A stretch of 39,262 nt of DNA from Actinomyces oricola (GTDB lineage Bacteria > Actinomycetota > Actinomycetes > Actinomycetales > Actinomycetaceae): assembly GCF_004104015.1 (NCBI RefSeq), contig NZ_RYFV01000029.1:1-39262 (forward strand), given 5' to 3'. Positions 24,993 through 33,038 of the stretch are shown here, piece by piece. The notes beneath the pieces are model-generated. The model had not been told where the DNA came from, did not search any database, and saw nothing but the letters and a program-made list of their open reading frames with translations. Position 1 is the stretch's first letter. Each line of letters begins with the position of its first letter. A program made the position numbers and the translations under genes.

Positions 24993-27900
24993 TAGCGCCT
25001 CCTCCTGCGCTCGGTCCGCAACTCGACGTAGGCGGGGACGTCTCCACTGCGGTAGCGCTCCCAAGCCCTGGTGAACAGCGTCCCCAGGGGCTCCTGGGCC
25101 ACCACCGCGCCCAGGGGAGAGCGGACCCTAATGTAGTCCTCGAGGTGATACAGGGGGGCCTTCCACACCTCCATGGGGCGGTTGGGGATCGTCGCCTCCC
25201 GCCAGCCGCCGGGCAGGAAGACGTTGCGCCCGGACCGCTCCCGCTGAGCCTCCACCAACAGGCCCCGCTCAACTAGGGCCGCCGCGACCTCCTGGCGCCG
25301 CACGGCGCCCCAGTCGTTCCACTCCTGTATGTGCTCGTCAGTGGGGTCGGCCAGGGTGAGGATCTGGAGCCAGTAGCGGGCCTGATCCTGGTCCAGGCCC
25401 AACTCGGCGACCACCTGGTCCACAACCTCCGGGGCGCTGGCCAGCGGGTCCTGGTTGAAACCGGCGCCCGCGACCCGCAGGTCCTGCATAACGGCGTCAT
25501 AGGTGCCTGTGACGGCGTCCGCCCGAATGCGCAACTCCTGAACCGGCCCCCCGATAGCGGCAATAAGAAGCTTCTCAGCCTCCCAGTCGGTCACCGCTTG
25601 CGGGTTCCACGTGACCTCGTCATAGTAATCGGAGCCGGTCACGGTCCAGGCGCCACTGGTGTGGGTGGCCGATGCGCCCGGGGTGCGCTCGGGTAGCCCC
25701 AGAACCGAGCGGACGGGGCACTCGGTACCAATATGCATGGTGACTGCCTCGGTGCCCACCGCCCGCTTGTGGGCCTCCATCTGGTCGGCCAACCAGGTGC
25801 GGGCGGGATCGTCGCGCCGCAGGCGGGCCGCCAACCACAGCATGACCGGCACCGACGTGTCCGCCTGCCCTCCTTCACGCAGCAGGTGGTGCAACTGGCG
25901 GGCGCCCTCCCCGAACTGCCACAGGGTGTCGATCTCGGTGAAGAGTTCCTCGTCCAGGTCCGGGCCGTGCACGGCGTGCTCAGCCCAGTAGGCGATCATG
26001 GCCTCGACGTCCAAGCCCTCAGCGACCGCCTGCATGGGATCGCGGGCGCCGGCACTGATCATGGAGACGAGCAGGCCCGTATCCAACCCGCGCAGGAACT
26101 GGCGGCCGGCGTCGGCCTCGGCGACCTTGAGCCCCAAGAGGGCGCGCAACTCCTTGGGCAGGAAGTTCCTGCTCCACTCGTCAATACCGGGCCGGCATGC
26201 CATGAGCAGGGCTGCGGCCGCGTAGGACCAGCCGGTCCCCTCCGCCAGCCGTTCGGCACGCTCACGGTCCCAGGACGGTGGGCCGGCGGTCAGGAGCCGT
26301 TCAAAGGCGGCGACAACGTCGCGCGCCCCCACTCCGGAGGCGCCCCAGCCCGCAGTGGTCGGGCACGAATCAATGCTGTCGGGCACCGTCCCGGACACGG
26401 TGAGCACTGTGGTCCGGTACTCCTCCGCCTTCCAGGTCCGGTCCACAATGACCCCCGGCGCGGCGGGCGGCCCCACTACATCCCCTATGTTGTAGTGCCC
26501 GTTGAGGCTTTGGGAGAAGCTGTAGGTGCGGGTCAGGGGCGTGCACATGCCGGAGTCGACAATGGCCCCCAGGAGGCCGGCCGACCCGCACACCTCAGCC
26601 ACGGAGTGCATTGGGGCGGCGGCGCAGACCAGGAGCACCTCGGGGTGGGTGATCGCCACAAGAACGTTGTCCCCTAAGTAGCACAGCTGGTCCTGGTCAT
26701 CCTCCGCGCGGGGCTCCTGCGAGGTCGCCACGTTGAGCCTGTCCCCGTAGGCCATGAGCGCTGAACGCGACAGGTCCTGGTCCTGGTAGAAGCCCCGCCC
26801 GGTCCACGAGATCGTCTTGACGTTGGGCGCCCAGGTCCCGAAAGTGCCGATGGGTTGGCGCGACTGCGCCCGGGCGCGGGCGGCGTTGACGTCGGCGACT
26901 AGTCGCTTGACGCGGGCGGCGAGCCAGACCACGGCGTCGACCAGTGCCGGGTCGGTGGTGCCCAGGAGGCGTTCGGCCGTGCCCCTGGCCTCAGGGGTGA
27001 TGAGGTCGGTCCATTCCTCGCCGTAGGGCTCATTGGTGAAGTAGTGGCCGGTTTCCGCGTGAGGGGCCGACGGGGCGGCCTCGAGCAGCCCAGCGACGTC
27101 GGCGGGCGTCATGGCCCGCAGGCGCGCACTCACCGCTGCGTCACGTACCCGCAGCTGGTGCCAGCCGGACTGCGGCAGGTGGTGGAGCAGGTGGAGCCGG
27201 CCTCCGGCGTCGAGGGTTGGTGCCAGGTCGGAGAAGGCGCCATCGGCCTCTAATGCCAAGCCTCTCGGCGAGTCTATCCAGGTTCCTCCCCCCGGTCGCT
27301 CCAGGCGCCCGTATGCGGGGGACAGAGAGTTGCTTGTCAGGACCCGGCCGGACAGGTCAAGAAAACGTCGAGTGTCCGCGTCGTGCATGGCCACCCAGGT
27401 GTGGAGGCCCTCGGCGGCGCCCAGGAGCGAGCCCTCGGTGGTGGGAAGCGTCGGCATCCAGAAGGTCAGATCGGGGTCGAGTGCGTAGCCCTCGCGCAGG
27501 TGGGGCTCAATGAGTTCGGCCATGCGGGTGGGCAGGGAGCGGCGGCCGGGGTGGCCCGTGTCCGGGTCGACCTCCTCCAGGGTGTCCTCCGCCTCGCGCC
27601 AGAACCCCCGGCCGTCGTGGAAGAGCTGACCGGTGTCGAAGAGGGGCTGGGAGTCCCCAATGCGCTGGAGCCCCTGTTCGGTGAGCCTGCCTTCGGGCAC
27701 TGGGAAGCTCAGGGTGCGGCCCCTACCGGGATAGAACCACCCCTGATCGTGGATGGTGCCCGGGTCATTGGACCAGATCATGCTGTAACCGTCGTAGTTG
27801 GCGGTATTGAACAGGCAGCCCGTGACGCCGTTAATGAGCGTGTACTTCCAGTCCTCCGGATTGACGCCCTTGGGCGGGGCGAAGGAGGCGGTGGCGACCT

Positions 27901-29596
27901 CCTTATCCCCGTCGACCCATACAACAGTACCGGCGCAGGCGACGCCGACGGCGGGCCAGGCCTCGTGGAACGTGATCTTCGGGGCCTGGGTCTTCTCCTG
28001 TCCGCCACCTGTGCCCGCCTCGGCTTGAAGCCTGGCGGACACCGCCTCCAGGGTCGGCCACGTCAGCTCGGTGAGCAGGCCGCCGCGCAGGGCCGTCGCC
28101 AGGAGTTCGTCACCGTCACAGTGGGCGGTGAACTGGTCCAGTTCCTCGCCGAGCTCGTCAATCCCCCGTGGGGTCCACAGATCCTCCAGGCGCTCGTACT
28201 CCGCCTCAACCTCCAGGAGGGTGGAGGTGTCGGTCAAGCGACTGCGCGCCCAGGTGTGCAGCAGCGAACGGGTGCCGGCGTGCTCCAGGAGCTTGTTCAA
28301 GGAGGAGCCGATAATGTCTCCTACACCACGTGCGGCGGCCTCGGCATGCTCGGAGGCCGCTAGAACCTCCAGACCGGGCCGCGTGTCCTGCTCCGCCCAG
28401 TTGTCCATGCTCAGCGCCGAACTCCACGTTACCTCCAGGGTCACACTCATCCCGGCGCTCAGGAGGGCGTCAACGAGCTCAGGTTCAGGGCGGTGCAAGG
28501 AGATGCCGACCCCGGTCAGACCCGGAAGTTCGCGCACGAGCAGGGACAGCTTGCGGGGGTAGCCGGAATCCCAGGCCGCGCAGCGGCGGCGCACGTAGCG
28601 GGTAACCCAGTCACGTGCGTCAATCTCACCCGAGCGCAGAGCATCGGCGACGCCGGTGGCCTCCAGGACACCGACCCAGTCATCGACGGGGACGTGTTCG
28701 GGAACCATGGCGGCCAGGGCAGCCCGTGTTTCCTTGCTCTGCCTGCCCAGGGCCTTCAAGGTCCGCAGGTAGGTCTTCCAGAAGGTCATGGGTGCCTGCG
28801 CCAGGGCGGGAGCGCCGAGCAGGTCCACCAACAGCCCCGCCTCAGTGGCGGCCCGGTCGGCCCCGGCCGCCCTAATGAGGCGGCGCAGGTCGGTGGACAT
28901 GCCCGCATAGGGGGGCAGGCCACCACGGACCCGGTCCACGTTCAGGCGGATGAACAGCTCCAGGGCGTCCTGGGCGCTGACGCGCTCCAGGAGGGACTTG
29001 GACTCGTTGGTCAACTCCTTGGCGTTCAACGCCCCGGCTAGGGCGAACTCCAGGAGGACGGCGCGGTGGCGCTCTTCGTCCACTGGCAGGGCGTAGGTGC
29101 GCTCGGCCTGGCGGGCCTTGGAGAAGGACTGGGCGGCGTAGGAGGCGTTGCCCACCGCCAGGAAAACGCGGGCGGCCTCCTCCAGGAAGGTGGGCAGGAA
29201 GTGTGGGGCGCTGGCGCCCAGGCGCGCGGCGAGGTCGTCAATGAGGTCCTTGGCGGGCCTGAGCTTGACGCGAGCCAGCTTGGCGGCGCGTTTGAGCTCG
29301 GCGACAAGGTTGAGGGCGTGCCTGGCGTTGGCGGGGTCGTGGATGATCGGCCAGGCGGGGAAGCCGACGGCGCGCGGGCGGGCGTAGCCGACTGGCTCCT
29401 CCCCGGCCGGCGTCATTCCCAGGACCGCCAAGGACAGGTCCTCAACCTCCCGCAAAGGTTCGTGGACGAGCCGCACCACTGTGCGATCCTCCAGGACCGG
29501 GTGGGTGTAGGCGCGGGCGAGCAGAGGCACTGCACCCGCGACCGGTCCGGCGGCGACCCCTCCTTGGGCGACAATGGCGGCGTTGTCGTAGCTCAC
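24992..29596 (-). CDS. Very large operon protein of unknown function
   Basis: A 1,534-residue soluble protein not recognised. No signal peptide or membrane segment is evident. The first 420 residues are Leu/Ala-rich and look helical (AELKRAAKLARVKLRPAKDL, SFSKARQAERTYAL), as in a helical-repeat scaffold. The central part (about 520-1100) is richer in Trp, Gly and beta-type sequence (NTANYDGYSMIWSNDPGT, ISWTGRGFYQDQDLSRSALM), perhaps a beta-propeller-like or substrate-binding body. The C-terminal 300 residues are again helical. GTG at 29596 overlaps the previous stop by 4 bp (GTGA). Its place just before the ATPase suggests it is the scaffold, substrate or effector of the complex. Confidence 0.8.
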   Translation of the reverse strand: MSYDNAAIVAQGGVAAGPVAGAVPLLARAYTHPVLEDRTVVRLVHEPLREVEDLSLAVLGMTPAGEEPVGYARPRAVGFPAWPIIHDPANARHALNLVAELKRAAKLARVKLRPAKDLIDDLAARLGASAPHFLPTFLEEAARVFLAVGNASYAAQSFSKARQAERTYALPVDEERHRAVLLEFALAGALNAKELTNESKSLLERVSAQDALELFIRLNVDRVRGGLPPYAGMSTDLRRLIRAAGADRAATEAGLLVDLLGAPALAQAPMTFWKTYLRTLKALGRQSKETRAALAAMVPEHVPVDDWVGVLEATGVADALRSGEIDARDWVTRYVRRRCAAWDSGYPRKLSLLVRELPGLTGVGISLHRPEPELVDALLSAGMSVTLEVTWSSALSMDNWAEQDTRPGLEVLAASEHAEAAARGVGDIIGSSLNKLLEHAGTRSLLHTWARSRLTDTSTLLEVEAEYERLEDLWTPRGIDELGEELDQFTAHCDGDELLATALRGGLLTELTWPTLEAVSARLQAEAGTGGGQEKTQAPKITFHEAWPAVGVACAGTVVWVDGDKEVATASFAPPKGVNPEDWKYTLINGVTGCLFNTANYDGYSMIWSNDPGTIHDQGWFYPGRGRTLSFPVPEGRLTEQGLQRIGDSQPLFDTGQLFHDGRGFWREAEDTLEEVDPDTGHPGRRSLPTRMAELIEPHLREGYALDPDLTFWMPTLPTTEGSLLGAAEGLHTWVAMHDADTRRFLDLSGRVLTSNSLSPAYGRLERPGGGTWIDSPRGLALEADGAFSDLAPTLDAGGRLHLLHHLPQSGWHQLRVRDAAVSARLRAMTPADVAGLLEAAPSAPHAETGHYFTNEPYGEEWTDLITPEARGTAERLLGTTDPALVDAVVWLAARVKRLVADVNAARARAQSRQPIGTFGTWAPNVKTISWTGRGFYQDQDLSRSALMAYGDRLNVATSQEPRAEDDQDQLCYLGDNVLVAITHPEVLLVCAAAPMHSVAEVCGSAGLLGAIVDSGMCTPLTRTYSFSQSLNGHYNIGDVVGPPAAPGVIVDRTWKAEEYRTTVLTVSGTVPDSIDSCPTTAGWGASGVGARDVVAAFERLLTAGPPSWDRERAERLAEGTGWSYAAAALLMACRPGIDEWSRNFLPKELRALLGLKVAEADAGRQFLRGLDTGLLVSMISAGARDPMQAVAEGLDVEAMIAYWAEHAVHGPDLDEELFTEIDTLWQFGEGARQLHHLLREGGQADTSVPVMLWLAARLRRDDPARTWLADQMEAHKRAVGTEAVTMHIGTECPVRSVLGLPERTPGASATHTSGAWTVTGSDYYDEVTWNPQAVTDWEAEKLLIAAIGGPVQELRIRADAVTGTYDAVMQDLRVAGAGFNQDPLASAPEVVDQVVAELGLDQDQARYWLQILTLADPTDEHIQEWNDWGAVRRQEVAAALVERGLLVEAQRERSGRNVFLPGGWREATIPNRPMEVWKAPLYHLEDYIRVRSPLGAVVAQEPLGTLFTRAWERYRSGDVPAYVELRTERRRRR

Positions 29597-30447
29597 CGCT
29601 CCTCCTTCTCAACCTTGCGACCGGCGTAGATGCGGTTGGCCATGCGCACTCCTTCTGAGTAGGCCACAGGGCCCACCTGCTTCAAGGACAGCACCTCATT
29701 AGCTTGCACCCAGTGCAGAAGACCTGTCTCGGTGGGCTCATCGGGGTAGTCCGCGCCGATCCAGTAGCGGGCGGTCACCTCCTGGTCCCCCTCATGGATG
29801 GTGGTGGCGGCGTAGCCGCCCAAAACCCGGAAACCGGCGCCCTGGGCCCTGCCCACGGCGAAACGGAGTTGATCGAAGTGGCCGCCGGACCAGGTGTCCA
29901 ACTCACTGGCCTCCGGTTTTGGCAGCGGGTCCGGCTTGCGGTGCACTTCCCGGAAGAGCTGGTCAAAGCGCTGCTCTATGCCGAGCTCGGCGGCGAACTC
30001 GCGCAGTTCGTCAAGGTCGGCCAGGAGCACGGGGTGCGGCAGGACAATGGCGGCCGGGTTCAGGCGCTGACTCTCGCCGTTAAGATCAATGACGCCGAGC
30101 CCTGTTGCATCCGCGGCGCGAAGGAACCCGACAACCTCATCGTCCTCATCGTCGGTGGCTATGACCAGATCTGTGAGCCAGGAGCGCCAGGTTTCATCGG
30201 CCCACACCTGAGCCAGCAGGGTGGTGGGCACTGGCAGCGAGCGCAGGAGCCAGCGCTCGACCTGCTCCCCTACCTCGGCGTCGTGGTCGGCCAGGAAGAT
30301 GAGGAGATCATCAAGCTGCTCATAGGCTTCAGTCTTCTTCACCTTGGCGGGGACATTGACCAGGATCCTGCCCTTGGCGTTGCGGGCGACGATCCGGCCA
30401 TCTTGGATGGTGAGTTCGTGCCCAGTGCCGGTGGGTGTCCATCCCAT
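29593..30447 (-). CDS. DUF4132-like protein (MolR/YehI C-terminal domain)
   Basis: A 284-residue protein that starts the five-gene operon, with AAGGGAG 5 nt upstream of ATG 30447. Residues about 45-150 (VERWLLRSLPVPTTLLAQVW, GFLRAADATGLGVIDLNGES, AIVLPHPVLLADL, RFDQLFREV) follow the order seen in DUF4132: an Arg/Trp helix, a short beta-hairpin, a HP-L strand and a QL-R motif. In E. coli YehI/MolR this domain is the C-terminal part of a much longer protein; here it stands alone. Function in the family is unknown. The stop overlaps the next GTG. Confidence 0.6.
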   Translation of the reverse strand: MGWTPTGTGHELTIQDGRIVARNAKGRILVNVPAKVKKTEAYEQLDDLLIFLADHDAEVGEQVERWLLRSLPVPTTLLAQVWADETWRSWLTDLVIATDDEDDEVVGFLRAADATGLGVIDLNGESQRLNPAAIVLPHPVLLADLDELREFAAELGIEQRFDQLFREVHRKPDPLPKPEASELDTWSGGHFDQLRFAVGRAQGAGFRVLGGYAATTIHEGDQEVTARYWIGADYPDEPTETGLLHWVQANEVLSLKQVGPVAYSEGVRMANRIYAGRKVEKEER

Positions 30448-30666
30448 AGTCAGCTCCCTTGATGATGTGGGACTAACGCGCCGGGGCGGCGCTAGCGTGC
30501 AGCTGCAACCATAGTGCGCCCCAGCGACAAGTCACCCGGAGCCGCTCGGGTAGGACTCACCTTGCCCTTCGCCCCACCCCTCTTGCGGCGTCGGTTGAGC
30601 GCCTGTCCGGCGGTGGTCCGGGAGCGTTCCCAAGCGGCGTCACGGCACCAGGAACAGGTCGTGCGT

Positions 30667-31542
30667 CTAGTGCGGCGGGGCGTGCCTGGCTGCGTCCTGG
30701 GAGGTAGCTGCCAGGCTGCCCAGGAGCGCGAGCCGCTCCTGGGTGGGACTGGCCGGCTCAGCGGTGCAGGCGAACATGAACCAGTCCGGGCTGGCCGGCA
30801 GGTCCATGGCCTCGTAGGTCAGTTCCAGGTCGCCGACGTCGGGGTGGCGGATGCGTTTGACGCCAGAGCGGTGATGGCGCACGTTGTGCGCGGCCCACCG
30901 CCGCCGGAAGTCCTCGCTGCGGGTGACCAGTTCGCCAACCAGGTCGGTCAGGGCCTTGTCGTGGGGGTGCTTGCCCGCATAGCCGCGCATGGTGGCTACT
31001 ATGTCGTCCGCCCCCTGTTCCCAGTCCACGAAGAAGGCGCGTGCGGCCGGGTTGAGGAACACGAAGCGTGCGATGTTGTCCTGGTTAACCGGGTCGGACA
31101 ACAGCGGTGCGTACAGGGCCCGCCCTAGTGGGTTGGCGGCCATGAAGGTCATTCGGCGGTCGCGCACCCACAGCGGGGCGCCGGTGACGGCGTTGATGAA
31201 TCGCTGCAGGCCGGGACGCAGCGTCTGCTCGGCCGACTTGCGACGACGTCGCACCGCGCTCGGCGCGGCGGCCCGCACCAGGTCGTGGAGGTGATCAGTC
31301 TCCGCCTCGTCCAGGCGCAGGGCGCGGGCGAGGTTGTCCAGCACCTCCAGGGAGACCCCGCCGAGGTCGCCGCGCTCAATCTTGGCGTAGTAATCCACAC
31401 TCACCCCCGCCATGAGGGCGACTTCCTCGCGCCGCAGCCCCGGCACGCGGCGGCGCCCACCGCCAATGATGCCGGCCTGCTCAGGGGTGATGCGATCGCG
31501 CCTGCTGCGCAGGAACTCGCCCACCTCGCGTTGTCGGTCCAT
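30667..31542 (-). CDS. XRE-family regulator with MmyB-like ligand-binding domain
   Basis: A 291-residue regulator. Residues 1-75 form an XRE helix-turn-helix (PGLRREEVALMAGVSVDYYA, then KIERGDLGGVSLEVLDNLAR). Residues about 105-275 are the MmyB-like ligand domain (FINAVTGAPLWVRDRRMTFM, ANPLGRALY, FVFLNPAARAFFVDWE, RRWAAHNVRHHRSGVKRIRH). Such proteins usually control one divergently transcribed oxidoreductase gene. No such gene follows here; only its ribosome site and ATG seem to survive at about 31608-31621. ATG at 31542 is used. Confidence 0.92.
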   Translation of the reverse strand: MDRQREVGEFLRSRRDRITPEQAGIIGGGRRRVPGLRREEVALMAGVSVDYYAKIERGDLGGVSLEVLDNLARALRLDEAETDHLHDLVRAAAPSAVRRRRKSAEQTLRPGLQRFINAVTGAPLWVRDRRMTFMAANPLGRALYAPLLSDPVNQDNIARFVFLNPAARAFFVDWEQGADDIVATMRGYAGKHPHDKALTDLVGELVTRSEDFRRRWAAHNVRHHRSGVKRIRHPDVGDLELTYEAMDLPASPDWFMFACTAEPASPTQERLALLGSLAATSQDAARHAPPH

Positions 31543-31607
31543 GTCCGCAACGTTATTCCCATCCGGCTGGCCCTGGGGCGCACTACCAGTTCATAGGTCG
31601 CCATCAG

Positions 31608-31633
31608 CAGGAGAAGTCATGTCGCCGGTGAGC
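31608..31633 (+). pseudogene. Headless start of the regulator's former target gene
   Basis: AGGAG at about 31609-31613 is followed 5-6 nt later by ATG at 31619 and a few plausible codons, divergent from the XRE gene. After about five codons the frame runs into a palindrome and then into antisense of the glycosidase 3' end. This looks like the start of a gene whose body was lost. It is an inference from position and ribosome site only. Confidence 0.3.
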
Positions 31634-31673
31634 AGCGGATGCCCGCCTCCACGTGTGGAGGCGGGCATCCGCT
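31634..31673. terminator. Perfect hairpin downstream of the glycosidase gene
   Basis: AGCGGATGCCCGCCTCCAC and its exact complement are separated by 2 bp (19-bp arms; in RNA a few central pairs would open as a loop). It lies 52 bp beyond the glycosidase stop and probably terminates the PTS-glycosidase transcript. Confidence 0.65.
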
Positions 31674-31724
31674 CGTCGACGAGTCCGAAAGACCCGTATC
31701 GGGGGCGCGGGTGGTCCTTGCGGG

Positions 31725-33035
31725 TCAGGACGAGTCTGCCGCGCTCAGTGGCGGAGTTGCTGGATTCCGCATCCGGACGCTCAGTAGAAGGTCGCCAGTC
31801 AGGGAGACCATCCTGATGGTGCTCCGCCCTTCGGAGACACGCACCTCCGGGTGGGCTATTTGCCCGGTAGCCAGAGACACTGCACGGACGCGACATCCAG
31901 TAAGATCGCTTGAAACCGTGACATGGGTGGCAGTGGGCAAGTAGATCAGCATTTCATCCCCCGCGCTCGCGCATGCGATCGCAGGATCAGCGTTGACCAG
32001 AAGGTCGGCGCGAGGCGTCAGCGCGGCCCCCAGTAAAGGCTCGATCCGTTCGCGGAGCACACCGTAGTCCCACGCTCCCGGCAGCCCCAGGGCACGGGTT
32101 GCCGGGAGCGCCTCGTCGAACCCCTCCCCCAGTGCCGGATCAACAGTTGCGCCAAAACGGTGCCAGTTCCAGACGCCGTGCGCCCCGTAGGTCAAACCCG
32201 CGTGGGCCCCCGCTAATACAGAGGTCCATCCGGCCCGGCGAACGTCAGCACGGGAGAACCGGCCGTATGCGCGACGGCTGAAGCCCATGTGCTCATAGCA
32301 GGGCTCGGCGTTGATAATGGGTTTGCCCTCGAATCGTCTCGACAGCTCTGCGGGAATCTCATAGGCGGCTTCCTGGGCCGTGGGGTTATGCCCCGACTGG
32401 TACATGAGGAAGTCGAGTCGATCAGCCAGTGCGTCAGGGATGCCTGTATCCGCGCGCCGCATGTGGATAGTCTGAAGCAGGTGCGCGCTTCGCGCGCGTA
32501 ACACATCACTGAGTTCGACGTAGTACGCCGATGTGTCCGCATGGGCAATGTCCGTGTCGCCACCGACAACCCAGATCGGGTCATATTCAGCAAAGGTCTC
32601 GTGCAAGAACTCCCCGTAAGGGCGGACCTGGGCGAAGGGCATGACGTCGCGGTCCTGGATGCCGCTGGCCCAGGTGTTCGGCACGTAGTTCGCCCACAAT
32701 CCCACCAATGCCAGCACGAAACCGGCATCCCTTGCGGATGCGCAACGCGCCCGCGCCCGTTCCCAGTACTCGGCCCGCGGTTGTGACCACTCGTATCGAC
32801 CAGTGCTGAGGCGCCGATACGGGCTGGGTTCATGGGCGAGTATCGAGCGATCCCACTGTGGAAGCACATTGATCTGCAGGGCGGCGAACCCTTGTTCGCG
32901 CCGCAGGCGCAGAAACTCCTCCCATTCTCTATCGGTAGGATTGGTGAAGGCGCTCCACACGGTATCGGCCAGGTAGAACCAGGGCGAGCCGTCGCGCAGG
33001 AGAATTCGGCGCCGGCCGTCAACGCTGAGATTCAC
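31725..33035 (-). CDS. DUF4038/GH140-like glycoside hydrolase (apiosidase-like)
   Basis: A 436-residue protein without signal peptide, so cytoplasmic. It opens with the DUF4038 pattern: RDGSPWFYLADTVWSAFTNP and a barrel strand GFAALQINVLPQW. Later barrel motifs are WVVGGDTD and INAEPCYEHM (probable acidic catalytic region), then GVWNW. A C-terminal beta-sandwich (about 340-420) resembles the DUF5060/collagen-binding-like end domain of the family. It probably hydrolyses an imported, phosphorylated or small glycoside, since it lies 3 bp after the PTS gene in one operon. GH140 members act on apiose-containing glycans; the true substrate is not known. Confidence 0.8.
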   Translation of the reverse strand: MNLSVDGRRRILLRDGSPWFYLADTVWSAFTNPTDREWEEFLRLRREQGFAALQINVLPQWDRSILAHEPSPYRRLSTGRYEWSQPRAEYWERARARCASARDAGFVLALVGLWANYVPNTWASGIQDRDVMPFAQVRPYGEFLHETFAEYDPIWVVGGDTDIAHADTSAYYVELSDVLRARSAHLLQTIHMRRADTGIPDALADRLDFLMYQSGHNPTAQEAAYEIPAELSRRFEGKPIINAEPCYEHMGFSRRAYGRFSRADVRRAGWTSVLAGAHAGLTYGAHGVWNWHRFGATVDPALGEGFDEALPATRALGLPGAWDYGVLRERIEPLLGAALTPRADLLVNADPAIACASAGDEMLIYLPTATHVTVSSDLTGCRVRAVSLATGQIAHPEVRVSEGRSTIRMVSLTGDLLLSVRMRNPATPPLSAADSS

Positions 33036-33038
33036 GGA

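Noticed and set aside
18542-30447. Known CoxD/E-type cofactor maturation operon
   Set aside because: MoxR plus VWA occur in CO dehydrogenase maturation, but no molybdenum hydroxylase genes are present and DUF4132/DUF5682/SWIM do not fit.
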